The notes below the pieces were generated by a model. It had not been told where the DNA came from. It searched no databases and was given only the letters and a program-made list of their open reading frames with translations. Shown piece after piece: positions 16,503 through 24,983 of a stretch of DNA of 64,000 nucleotides. Origin of the DNA: JAEUMY01 sp033764435 (GTDB lineage Bacteria > Pseudomonadota > Gammaproteobacteria > Burkholderiales > Usitatibacteraceae); assembly GCA_033764435.1 (NCBI GenBank), contig JANRIX010000048.1:62001-126000 (forward strand). Direction: 5' to 3'. Position 1 is the stretch's first letter; every line of letters begins with the position of its first letter. The position numbers were made by a program, and so were the translations under genes.

Positions 16503-19500
16503 TCAGGCTGCGGCTTGCTGGTAGACGCCTTCGAGGCGGTCTTCCAGTTCTTCTCCGGCACGGCGCAAGGCATCGAGCGTCTCGGCGTCCGGAGTCCAGA
16601 ACTTGCGGTCATGGGCTTCCAGCAGGCGGTTGGCAACGCGCGCCGAAGCGGTGGGATTGAGGCGGGCCATGCGGTCGCGCATGGCGGGGTCCAGCATGAA
16701 AGTCTTGGAGAGCTCCTGGTACACCCAGGGCTGCACCTGGCCCGTGGTCGCGGACCAGCCCATGGTGTTCGACACCGCTTCCTCGATCTGGCGCACGCCT
16801 TCAAAGCCATGGCGCAGCATCGCTTCATGCCATTTCGGATTAAGCGCGCGGGTGCGGGCCTCGATGGCGATCTGCTCGGACAGGGTGCGGATGGCGCCTT
16901 CGCCCTGTGTCTGGTCGCTGATGTAAACGGGCATCTCGGCATCGGTCCTGCCTGCGGCGCGCCGAGCGCGCTGTGCCGCGCGCGAGATGCCACCCAGCGT
17001 GTCGAAGTAGACATCGACCGTGGTCACGCCGACTTCGACGGACTCCAGGTTCTGGTAGGCGAGATCCACGCCGGACAGGATGGACTTCAGGAGCGCCGGC
17101 TGTGCGACCGGCTTGCCCGAGCGTCCGTAGGCGAAGCTCTTTCTGCGCGAGTAGGTTTCAGCCAGTTCATCCTCGTCATCCCAGCGCGAGGAATTGACCA
17201 GCATGCCGACATTGGCACCATAGGCGCCGTCGGCGTTGCTGAAAACGCGGAGCGCGGCAGTCTCCAGATCCACGCAATGTTCGCTGGCGTGGGCCAGGGC
17301 GTTGCGGCGCACGAAGTTCTGGTCGACCGGTTCATCGGCAGACGCGGCCAGCCAGGCGGCTTCGGCCAACAGCCGGGTCTGCAGCGGCAGCAAGTCACGG
17401 AAAATCCCGGAGAGCGTCATGACCACGTCAATGCGCGGCCGGCCCAGTTCCGCCAGCGGCACCAGTTCGGCGCCGCACAAGCGGCCATAGTGATCGAAGC
17501 GCGGCCGGGCACCCATGAGGGCCAGGGCCTGCGCAATCGGCGCGCCTTCGGATTTCAGGTTGTCGGTTCCCCAGAGCACCAGCGCAACACTTTCTGGCAG
17601 GGCGTGGCCGGATTCGACGTGGCGCTGCAATAGCCGCTCCGCCTGACGCGTCCCGTCCTTCATGGCAAATGCGCTGGGCAGCTTGAACGGGTCGAAACCA
17701 TGCAGATTGCGACCGCTGGGCAGCACATCGGGCGTGCGCAACAGATCACCCCCCGGTGCAGGCGGAATGAACTTGCCATCCAGTGCACGCAGCAGGGCGG
17801 GCAACTCGTGGTCGCGTTGCAGCAGTGCGTCGGTCTTCAGGAGTTCGGTGAGCTGGGATTGCACGCTGGCATCCGTGCTGAGCGATTCGGGTGCGGCGCC
17901 TTCCACCAGCTTGCGAATATTCGCAATCGGCACCGGCGCGCCCTGCGAGCTGGCCATGCTGCTGAGGATGTCAACGCGCGCATCGGTGTCCGCCGACTCG
18001 CCGACCACGTGCAGGCCATGCGGAATCAGCGTCTGTTCCAAATCGACCAACTGTCTGCGCAGGACCTCGATGCGGACGGCGTCGTCCTGACCGGCGTCGC
18101 CAGCTGCGAGGTCTAGCGCATGGGCCTGCTCCAGGATCTGCTTGGCGAGTTCGCTGCGTTCCGCTTGCGCCATGTCCGGTGACTGGCGCCAGCGTTCCAA
18201 TGAAGTCTTCAGCGCCTGCAGATCACGATACAGGCCGGCTTCCGCAATCGGCGGACTGGTGTAGGAGAGCAGGGTGGCATTGCCGCGGCGTTTGGCCAGC
18301 GTGCCTTCGGACGGATTGTTCGAAGCGTAGAGGTAGAAGTTGGGAAGGCTGCCGATGAGGCGATCCGGCCAGCAGGCTGAAGACAGGCCCACCTGCTTGC
18401 CGGGCATGAATTCCAGCGCACCATGCGTGCCGAAGTGCAGCACGGCATCCGCGCCGAAGTCTTCACGCACCCAGCGGTAGAACGCGGAGAAGGCATGCGT
18501 GGGCGCAAAGCCCCTTTCAAACAACATGCGCATCGGATCGCCTTCATGGCCGAAGGCCGGCTGAATGCCGACGAAGACGTTTCCGAAGCGCGCACCGAGC
18601 ACGAAGAGGCCCGAGCCATCGCTTTGCTGCTTGCCGGGTGCAGGGCCCCACTGGGCTTCGATTTCGGCGAGCCAGGGTTCGCGGCGCACGTGATCGTCTG
18701 CCGTGATGCGGGCCGCGACATTGGCCGTCGTGCCGTGGCGCGAGGCGTTGCCGGCGATGATCTGGTCGCGCAGCGCATCGACCGAATCCGGCACGTCCAC
18801 AGAGTAGCCGCCGGCCTTCATCGCCTTCAGCGTATTGAACAGCGACTCGAACACTGCCAGGTGCATGGCGGTGCCTGCGTTACCGCCGTTGGGCGGGAAG
18901 TTGAACAGCACGATGGCGACCTTGCGGAGCGCCCGTTCCTGTCGGGCGAGTGCAACCTGTTTGGCGACCCGGGAGGCCAGCATGGCCGCGCGTTCAGCCT
19001 GCGCCACCATGTCCCGCGCGCCCATGTCGGCGCCGGCCGGACCGGCCGTGCTGCGGCCACCGAAGACCATGGAACCGGTTGCGCCATCCAGCTCCGGAAT
19101 GGCGACCATCATGGTGGCTTCCACCGGCAACAGGCCGCGTTCCGATTGCTGCCACTGTTCCAGCGTCTGGAATTCGAGCGGCTGTGCGGCGATGTAGGGC
19201 ACGTCAAGCTGCTGCAGGATGGCGGCTGCCGCTTCGGCATCGTTGTAAGCCGGTCCGCCGACCAGCGAGAAGCCGGTCAGCGACACGAAGCAATCAATGG
19301 CGGGCTTGCCAGAACGCATCAGGAAGGATTCGATGGCGGGGCGGGCGTCCAGGCCACTGGCAAAAACCGGCAGGACACGCAGGTCGCGCGCTTCCAGTGC
19401 GGCGATCACGCCGTCATAGTGGGCCGTGTTGCCAGCCAGAACATAGGCACGCATGACCAGCAGCCCGACGGTGCCACGCGCGCCGGGCGATGGCGGCAGA

Positions 19501-20231
19501 TCTGCCAGGCGGTCGGTGACGCGGCCTGCGGTGCCAAGGCGCGGGTGATACAGGCCAGTCTCGGGATACTCGCGCGGCTCGGCGATCTTCATGCCGCGCC
19601 GGGGCCGCACACTTTCCTGGGCATAGCGGTCGGCCAGGGAACGCACCAGGTTCGCGACGTTCTCCTCCGAACCGGCCAGCCAATACTGCAGGCAGAGAAA
19701 ATAGGCGCGCACGTCCTGGGCGGTACCCGGAATGAAGCGCAGAATCTGCGGCAAGCGACGCAGCATTTTCATTTGCTGGGCACCGGCGCGTTCGGGTTTG
19801 CCCGACTCCGACTTGCCCGAACCGCGCAGCTTCTTCAACAGGCCGACAATGCCGCCCGGCGTCGCCGACATGTCGAACTTGCCCATGCGGGTGAGCTTCA
19901 CGACTTCGGGCGTGCTCATGCAGCACACCATGGCGTCACAGTGGTCGCGACGGGCAATCAGCGTGTCGAGGATGGGCCGGACATGGTCTTCCATGAACAG
20001 CATGGTGACCACCACGATGTGGGCCTGGCCGATGTCGTTGCGGCAGCGTTCCAGGCTTTGCGGGCTGTCCGCCCAGTCGCTCGCGGCATGCAGCGTCAGG
20101 CTGAGGCCGGGCATGTCTTTCTGGCAGGTGCGACGGGCACGCTCGACCGTGCTGGCGAGATGGTTGTCCAGGGTGACGATGGTCACCCTGAGCGCGGAGG
20201 TCGCGTCAGCGGCCAAAGTGGGCTTTGGCAT
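16503..20231 (-). CDS. bchH: Magnesium chelatase subunit H
   Basis: A 1242-residue porphyrin-binding subunit, the usual BchH size. Recognisable segments include VVTMLFMEDHVRPI, CMSTPEVVKLTRMGKFDM, GNAGTAMHLAVFESLFNTL, FGTHGALEFMPGKQVGLS and MLVNSSRWDDEDELAETYSRRKSFAYG. BchH holds protoporphyrin IX for Mg insertion by BchI-BchD. The start is set at ATG 20231 (MPKPTLAADATSALRVTIVTLD), overlapping bchB by 26 bases; a longer version would run into bchB. ANIRKLVEG at 17913 is encoded by a palindrome copy. Confidence 0.97.
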   Translation of the reverse strand: MPKPTLAADATSALRVTIVTLDNHLASTVERARRTCQKDMPGLSLTLHAASDWADSPQSLERCRNDIGQAHIVVVTMLFMEDHVRPILDTLIARRDHCDAMVCCMSTPEVVKLTRMGKFDMSATPGGIVGLLKKLRGSGKSESGKPERAGAQQMKMLRRLPQILRFIPGTAQDVRAYFLCLQYWLAGSEENVANLVRSLADRYAQESVRPRRGMKIAEPREYPETGLYHPRLGTAGRVTDRLADLPPSPGARGTVGLLVMRAYVLAGNTAHYDGVIAALEARDLRVLPVFASGLDARPAIESFLMRSGKPAIDCFVSLTGFSLVGGPAYNDAEAAAAILQQLDVPYIAAQPLEFQTLEQWQQSERGLLPVEATMMVAIPELDGATGSMVFGGRSTAGPAGADMGARDMVAQAERAAMLASRVAKQVALARQERALRKVAIVLFNFPPNGGNAGTAMHLAVFESLFNTLKAMKAGGYSVDVPDSVDALRDQIIAGNASRHGTTANVAARITADDHVRREPWLAEIEAQWGPAPGKQQSDGSGLFVLGARFGNVFVGIQPAFGHEGDPMRMLFERGFAPTHAFSAFYRWVREDFGADAVLHFGTHGALEFMPGKQVGLSSACWPDRLIGSLPNFYLYASNNPSEGTLAKRRGNATLLSYTSPPIAEAGLYRDLQALKTSLERWRQSPDMAQAERSELAKQILEQAHALDLAAGDAGQDDAVRIEVLRRQLVDLEQTLIPHGLHVVGESADTDARVDILSSMASSQGAPVPIANIRKLVEGAAPESLSTDASVQSQLTELLKTDALLQRDHELPALLRALDGKFIPPAPGGDLLRTPDVLPSGRNLHGFDPFKLPSAFAMKDGTRQAERLLQRHVESGHALPESVALVLWGTDNLKSEGAPIAQALALMGARPRFDHYGRLCGAELVPLAELGRPRIDVVMTLSGIFRDLLPLQTRLLAEAAWLAASADEPVDQNFVRRNALAHASEHCVDLETAALRVFSNADGAYGANVGMLVNSSRWDDEDELAETYSRRKSFAYGRSGKPVAQPALLKSILSGVDLAYQNLESVEVGVTTVDVYFDTLGGISRAAQRARRAAGRTDAEMPVYISDQTQGEGAIRTLSEQIAIEARTRALNPKWHEAMLRHGFEGVRQIEEAVSNTMGWSATTGQVQPWVYQELSKTFMLDPAMRDRMARLNPTASARVANRLLEAHDRKFWTPDAETLDALRRAGEELEDRLEGVYQQAAA
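17913..17924. repeat. GCGAATATTCGC palindrome, copy 9
   Basis: Exact 12-mer inside bchH, read as ANIR; flanks extend it to 16 bp. Confidence 0.95.
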
Positions 20232-21807
20232 CGTAGAGCGTCTCCAGTGAGATCGTGGCGAGTCCGCGTTCGCGGGCAAACGCTTCAGTATTGCGGCGCG
20301 CCTTGCCACGGACGAAGAACGGGATCTTCTTCAGCTCCGCTTCGGCTTCACCGTTCCAGACCGGCTCGCCCGGCTGCGGGGCAGGGGCTTCGACCACGGC
20401 CACCGGCTCGGCGGCGACCACAGGTCGGCCATGGCCAAGGTGCGAGGCTGTTGCGTCGCCGTGAAATTCAAAGTCCTCGCGGAACATGGCAAGCAGATGT
20501 TCTTCCAGACCCATCATCAGCGGATGGATCCAGCTGTCGAACAGGACGTTGGCGCCTTCAAAGCCCATCACCGGGCTGAACCGCGCCGGCACGTCCTGCA
20601 CATGGATGGGGGAGGAGATGACGGCGCAAGGCACGCCGAGGCGCTTGGCGATGTGCCGTTCCATTTGCGTGCCGAGCACGAGGTCCGGTGCGGCGGCGCG
20701 GATGGCGTCTTCCACTTCGAGATGGTCATCGCTGATGAGCGCTTCGAGGCCCATTTTCTGCGCGGCGTCGCGCACATCGCGGGCCATTTCGCGGGCATAG
20801 GTGCCAAGACCGACAACCTCGAAGCCGAGCTCTTCACGTGCCACACGGGCTGCGGCAACCGCGTGGGTGCCATCGGCGAAGATGAACACGCGCTTGCCGG
20901 TGAGATAGGTCGAGTCGACCGAACGCGAGTACCAGGCGAGTCGTGATGCCGAGGCACCCATGCCGGAACGTCCCGGTTGTTCGCGGTCGAGCAGCGCGGT
21001 CGCATCGAGACCGGCCAGCAGCGCCACTTCCTCGATGAAGTCGCGGGTCGCGCCGATGCCGATCGGCACGACCGACGTCATGGGCATGCCGTGGGCGCGC
21101 TTCAGCCACGAACAGGTGGTGCGCGAAATTTCCGGATAGAGATCGATATTGAAATCGGCGTCCAGCAGGGTGCGAATATTCGCAGGCGTCGCATCAAGCG
21201 GGGCCACGACATTCACATCCACGCCAAGACGGTCCAGCAGGCGACGAATTTCGGTCACGTCATCGCGACAGCGGAAACCCAGCAGCGTGGGGCCGAGGAT
21301 GTTGGCGCGCGGGCGGCGGACGGGCTGTGCGGCCCGATGCGTGGCGTTGGGTTCGCGAGTCGAAGTGGCCGGGAGCAGCGCGCGGACCAGGTGATAGAAC
21401 GTCTCCGACGCGCCCCAGTTTTCCTTCTTCGAATACGAGGGTAGCTCAAGCGGCACGACCGGAATCGGCAGGTTCATGCTCGCCGCCAATGCGCCGGCCT
21501 GGTCCTGGATCAGTTCCGCCGTGCAGGATTCACCGACCAGCAGCACTTCCGGCTGGTGACGCGCAAAGGCTTCCGCGACGGCGGTCTTCAGCAATTCGGC
21601 AGTGTCGCCGCCGAGATCGCGTGCCTGGAAGGTGGTGTAGGTCACGGGCGGCCGCTGGTCGCGGCGCTCGATCATGGTGAACAGCAAGTCGGCATAAGTG
21701 TCGCCTTGCGGCGCGTGCAGCACGTAGTGGACACCGCGCATGGAGGTGGCGATGCGCATGGCGCCGACATGGGGTGGTCCTTCATAGGTCCACAGGGACA
21801 GTTGCAC
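20206..21807 (-). CDS. bchB: Light-independent protochlorophyllide reductase subunit B
   Basis: A 533-residue nitrogenase-like subunit starting MQLSLWTYEGPPHVGAMRIA, an invariant BchB/ChlB N-terminus that includes the Asp-ligand region. GESCTAELIQDQ and PVVPLELPSYSKKENWGASETF follow, and the C-terminal DUF3562-like domain (EAELKKIPFFVRGKARRNTEAFAR) closes the protein. With BchN it binds protochlorophyllide. It is three bases behind bchN. ANIRTLLDAD is encoded by a palindrome copy. Confidence 0.97.
   Translation of the reverse strand: MQLSLWTYEGPPHVGAMRIATSMRGVHYVLHAPQGDTYADLLFTMIERRDQRPPVTYTTFQARDLGGDTAELLKTAVAEAFARHQPEVLLVGESCTAELIQDQAGALAASMNLPIPVVPLELPSYSKKENWGASETFYHLVRALLPATSTREPNATHRAAQPVRRPRANILGPTLLGFRCRDDVTEIRRLLDRLGVDVNVVAPLDATPANIRTLLDADFNIDLYPEISRTTCSWLKRAHGMPMTSVVPIGIGATRDFIEEVALLAGLDATALLDREQPGRSGMGASASRLAWYSRSVDSTYLTGKRVFIFADGTHAVAAARVAREELGFEVVGLGTYAREMARDVRDAAQKMGLEALISDDHLEVEDAIRAAAPDLVLGTQMERHIAKRLGVPCAVISSPIHVQDVPARFSPVMGFEGANVLFDSWIHPLMMGLEEHLLAMFREDFEFHGDATASHLGHGRPVVAAEPVAVVEAPAPQPGEPVWNGEAEAELKKIPFFVRGKARRNTEAFARERGLATISLETLYDAKAHFGR
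21172..21183. repeat. GCGAATATTCGC palindrome, copy 10
   Basis: Exact 12-mer inside bchB, read as ANIR. Confidence 0.95.
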
Positions 21808-21810
21808 GGA

Positions 21811-23094
21811 TCAGACCTTCAGCCTTTCTCGCCGGTCGAAGGGCCGGGCGAAGAGTTCGGCGAGGTCGCCCGCCTGATCGAAACCGTGAATCGGGGAGAA
21901 CAGCAATTCGATGGACCACTTGGTGACGAAGCCTTCCGACTCCAGCGGGTTGGCCAGGCCGAGTCCGCAAACCACCAGATCCGGCTTCGCTGCACGCAGG
22001 CGATCCAGCTGGCGATCCAGATGCTGGCCTTCGCTGATCAGTGCCGTCGACGGCAGCTGGTCGAGATCGGACTGGCAGGTCTGACGGTCCAGATAGGGCG
22101 TGCCGACTTCAACCAGCTCCGCGCCACACTCCTGATGGAGAAAGCGGGCCAGGGGAATTTCCAGTTGAGAATCCGGCAGAAAGGTGACGCGCTTGGCGCT
22201 GAGCCTCGGCAGATACTTGCTCACGCTGCGGCGGGCGCGGTCGACCAGCGGGTCGATCACGCTGCGGAAGTGCGCGCGCTCCACGCCCCAGGCTTCGGCC
22301 GCCGCGGCAAACCACGCCGTGCTGCCGGTGGCGCCCAGCGGGTAGGGCGCTTCAATAAGTTGCGCACCGCGGGCGATGAGCGCGCGAGTCGTCTCGCCAT
22401 TGAAGGGCTGGGCCAGCAAGAGCTGTGTATTGGGTCCGACGCCAGGCAGGTGTCGGGCGGTGCGGGCCGGCAGCCAGGTGACCGGGCCAATGCCCAGCGC
22501 TGCGAATATTCGCTTGAACTGGTCTTCGACCACATCTGGCAGGCAACCGAGGATCAGCAATTGCTTTTCTGTCGTGGTCGGCATGAAGGCAGTGAGCGAC
22601 TTGAGCGCCAGATCTTCGCCTTGCGTGAACGTGGTCTCGATGCCGGAGCCGGAGTAATTCAGCACGCGCACGCGCGGCATGACGCGGGTGTTGAGCCGCT
22701 CGGCCGCCTTGGCCAGATCCAGCTTGATGACTTCCGACGGGCAGGAGCCCACGAGGAACAGCGTGGTGATTTCCGGGCGACGTTCCAGCAGCGTGGTGCA
22801 GATGCGATCCAGCTCGTCGTTCGCGTCGGACATCCCGGCCAGATCGCGGTCGGTGAGGATCGCGGTGGCAAAGCGGGGCTCGGCAAAGATCATGACGCCC
22901 GCCGCGGACTGCAAGAGATGCGCGCAGGTGCGGGAGCCGACCACCAGGAAGAACGCATCCTGCAGGCGACGATGCAGCCAGATGATGCTGGTGAGGCCGC
23001 AGAACACTTCGCGCTGGCCGCGTTCCCGCAGCGGCTTCAACGCGATGGTGGCGCGGTTCAAGGCAGCAGCTGGCGGCGCGCTGAGATCATTCAT
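21811..23094 (-). CDS. bchN: Light-independent protochlorophyllide reductase subunit N
   Basis: A 427-residue NifD-like subunit. The three cluster cysteines appear in EVFCGLTSIIWLHRR, GSRTCAHLLQSAAGVMIF and FLVGSCPSEVIKLDL. It pairs with BchB to form the catalytic heterotetramer. The ATG overlaps the bchF stop (ATGA type). KRIFAALGIG contains a palindrome copy at 22502. Confidence 0.97.
   Translation of the reverse strand: MNDLSAPPAAALNRATIALKPLRERGQREVFCGLTSIIWLHRRLQDAFFLVVGSRTCAHLLQSAAGVMIFAEPRFATAILTDRDLAGMSDANDELDRICTTLLERRPEITTLFLVGSCPSEVIKLDLAKAAERLNTRVMPRVRVLNYSGSGIETTFTQGEDLALKSLTAFMPTTTEKQLLILGCLPDVVEDQFKRIFAALGIGPVTWLPARTARHLPGVGPNTQLLLAQPFNGETTRALIARGAQLIEAPYPLGATGSTAWFAAAAEAWGVERAHFRSVIDPLVDRARRSVSKYLPRLSAKRVTFLPDSQLEIPLARFLHQECGAELVEVGTPYLDRQTCQSDLDQLPSTALISEGQHLDRQLDRLRAAKPDLVVCGLGLANPLESEGFVTKWSIELLFSPIHGFDQAGDLAELFARPFDRRERLKV
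22502..22513. repeat. GCGAATATTCGC palindrome, copy 11
   Basis: Exact 12-mer inside bchN, read as RIFA. Confidence 0.95.
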
Positions 23095-23603
23095 GGCGTT
23101 GCAATCCCGTGCATGCTGCGCTGGTCAAGTTCTGGCGTATCACGCGCCTGCAAGCGTGCGGCACGCAGCTTCCACAGAAACTGGCCGGCGTTGATGACGT
23201 AGGCAAAGTAGGCGAACAGGGCCAGGATCATCTGGCCGCGGCCATCGAGTCCGCCAAACGTGAATGCGAATACATATGCGGTATGCAGCGCAATCACGAC
23301 CATGCTCACCCAGTCTTCCCAATAGAACGCCGGGGCAAAGAGGTATTGTCCAAAGACATCCTTCTCCCAGAGGGAGCCGGTGACCATGATGGTGTAGAGA
23401 AGCAGGGTCTTGACCAGCACTGACCATGCGGCGATTTCAAATCCCTGGCCGCTCATGAGGAAGCGCAGGACCAGCCCAAGGCTGATGAGGAACACGACGA
23501 ACTGAACAGGGGCGAGGATGCCCTGTACCAGCGTCCAGCGCGATTCGTTCCTGCGCTGCCGCTGCGCCTCCGTGTACAGCGGTGGCTTTGCTCCCGCTTC
23601 CAT
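23091..23603 (-). CDS. bchF: 3-vinyl-bacteriochlorophyllide hydratase
   Basis: A 170-residue membrane protein. After a basic N-terminus (EAQRQRRNESRWTLVQGILAPVQF) there are about four membrane helices, and MVTGSLWEKDVFGQYLFAPAFYWEDWVSM is the BchF signature. BchF hydrates the C3 vinyl group, a step that separates bacteriochlorophyll a synthesis from chlorophyll-like intermediates. It is the first gene of the long minus-strand operon. The start has an AGGAGA ribosome site a few bases upstream. Confidence 0.95.
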   Translation of the reverse strand: MEAGAKPPLYTEAQRQRRNESRWTLVQGILAPVQFVVFLISLGLVLRFLMSGQGFEIAAWSVLVKTLLLYTIMVTGSLWEKDVFGQYLFAPAFYWEDWVSMVVIALHTAYVFAFTFGGLDGRGQMILALFAYFAYVINAGQFLWKLRAARLQARDTPELDQRSMHGIATP

Positions 23604-23667
23604 CGGTTCTCCTCTTTGCAGATGACTGCATCTATTTCAGGGCAGTCTAGGCGCTTCGGAAGCCAAC

Positions 23668-23685
23668 TGTCAACTTATCTAGACA
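23668..23685. promoter_or_regulatory. PpsR/CrtJ operator 1 of bchF (TGT-N12-ACA)
   Basis: TGT at 23668-23670 and ACA at 23683-23685 are separated by exactly 12 bases. It is one half of a tandem pair; such pairs a few bases apart are the known arrangement for cooperative PpsR/CrtJ binding at bch promoters. Confidence 0.7.
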
Positions 23686-23694
23686 TTATTTATT

Positions 23695-23712
23695 TGTCAC
23701 GAATATCGGACA
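23695..23712. promoter_or_regulatory. PpsR/CrtJ operator 2 of bchF (TGT-N12-ACA)
   Basis: TGT at 23695-23697 and ACA at 23710-23712, again with a 12-base spacer, nine bases from operator 1. The pair would control the whole bchF-to-crtB operon. Confidence 0.7.
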
Positions 23713-24000
23713 GTTTCGGGCAGGCCGTCGTTTCGGGTTTCAGGCTGCCCACATCATCGGCTGGATGCCATTTAGGTCATAACACCATGATAAGTAATAA
23801 CAATGTTCTAGACCGCCCAGGCGCCACCCAACTTTGGGGAAATCAGCCAGCGCGAAATAGATTGACAAGTAGTGTCATGCGGCAGAGGATGTGCCAGCGT
23901 CAGATGATCCTTCGCCTCTCCCGGTTTCCGATGGGCGGGACAGAGAACACCATGCCGCGTTGAGCCGGTCCCAGAACCGGGCAACATCTGAGGAGGCATC

Positions 24001-24921
24001 ATGTTTGAGTGGCGCAGGCATGTGACGTTAAAGGGCTGGGCTCGAGGCAAGCGCAGTGCCGGGAACGGTGATGCGGTGAATCAGGGCGCGGCAAGAGACC
24101 AGGCGTCGCCGGTCGGCCGGGCATTCGCCGAAAACGCAACGCCGGATATGGTGAGGGTGCATCTGGCCTCGACCATCGAGGGCGAGATCATTCCCCGGCT
24201 GCTGTTGACCCATCAGGCTCCCTGGGGCAGGGTGGGCCCGCCGGGCAACCTGCGAAAACCCGACTCTGAAGACATCATCGATTTCTGCGCCAGCGTCCTT
24301 CGTGACGATGGCTCGGCCAGCATGTACCTGGAGTCCTGGGTACTTGACGGAGCCACCTTTGAATACATCTGCACCGAGCTTCTCGCGCCGGCCGCACGCC
24401 ACTTTGGAGACCTGTGGTTGAACGATTTGCTGGATTTCACCGATGTGACGATCGGGACGTGGCGCCTCCAGCAATTGATGCGGGATATGTCGATCGCCAT
24501 ACCGGCCGAGGCCGGCCTGGAAGATCCCCGCAAGCGCATCCTGCTGTCGACCACGCCTGGCGAGCAGCATTCGTTCGGTCTGTCGATGGTCGCTGAGTTT
24601 TTCCGCCGCGATGCCTGGGAAGTGACCCTGCTTGCCAAAGCCGACGAGGAATCGCTGGTACATGCCATGCGTGACGAATGGTACGCCGTGGTGGGACTCT
24701 CCCTCAGCGCGGAGCAGCGCATCCCGGAACTGCGCAAGGCGATTGCATCCATGCGCGCAGGCGCACGTAATCGTGACATGCCAATATTCGTGGGCGGACG
24801 TGTATTCACCGAAACGCCGGCGCTTGCCTTCGAGCTCGGGGCCGACGCGGTGGCGGTGGATGCCGAGGATGCGGTGCGCAAGGCGCGCGGCTTCCTGCGG
24901 CGGGCGAACTGGCTGAGCTGA
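24001..24921 (+). CDS. ppaA: AerR/PpaA-type B12-binding antirepressor
   Basis: A 306-residue regulator. The N-terminal half has the helical segment VRVHLASTIEGEIIPRLLL and EYICTELLAPAARHFGDLWLNDLLDFTDVTIGTWRLQ seen in PpaA/AerR. The C-terminal half is a cobalamin-binding-like domain: GEQHSFGLSMVAEFFRRDAWEV carries the HxxG element that contacts the corrin in this family. PpaA/AerR counteracts PpsR/CrtJ in response to oxygen and light. It sits directly upstream of ppsR, the standard arrangement. The symbol ppaA rather than aerR is a naming choice. Confidence 0.9.
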   Translation: MFEWRRHVTLKGWARGKRSAGNGDAVNQGAARDQASPVGRAFAENATPDMVRVHLASTIEGEIIPRLLLTHQAPWGRVGPPGNLRKPDSEDIIDFCASVLRDDGSASMYLESWVLDGATFEYICTELLAPAARHFGDLWLNDLLDFTDVTIGTWRLQQLMRDMSIAIPAEAGLEDPRKRILLSTTPGEQHSFGLSMVAEFFRRDAWEVTLLAKADEESLVHAMRDEWYAVVGLSLSAEQRIPELRKAIASMRAGARNRDMPIFVGGRVFTETPALAFELGADAVAVDAEDAVRKARGFLRRANWLS

Positions 24922-24983
24922 ATGCGAAACGTCAGGCACACTCCTCTCTCAACCCTTATCCAATACCATCAACATTGAGCGGC

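Larger units (their letters stand above)
23604..24000. other. Divergent regulatory region between bchF and aerR/ppaA
   Basis: About 400 bases without a gene. The bchF side has two tandem PpsR-type sites in an AT-rich stretch. The aerR side carries a TTGACA box with the everted repeat TGACA-N5-TGTCA (23863-23877) and an AGGAGG ribosome site right before the aerR ATG. No small open frame with family features was seen. Confidence 0.7.

Noticed and set aside
15486..17633. A 715-codon plus-strand open frame opposite bchL and bchH
   Set aside because: Antisense shadow of two certain genes with no recognisable domain.
18423..20579. A 718-codon plus-strand open frame opposite bchH and bchB
   Set aside because: Antisense shadow; high GC makes long spurious frames common here.
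23863..23877. TGACA-N5-TGTCA before ppaA as a PpsR operator
   Set aside because: The half-site order is reversed and the spacing is wrong for TGT-N12-ACA.
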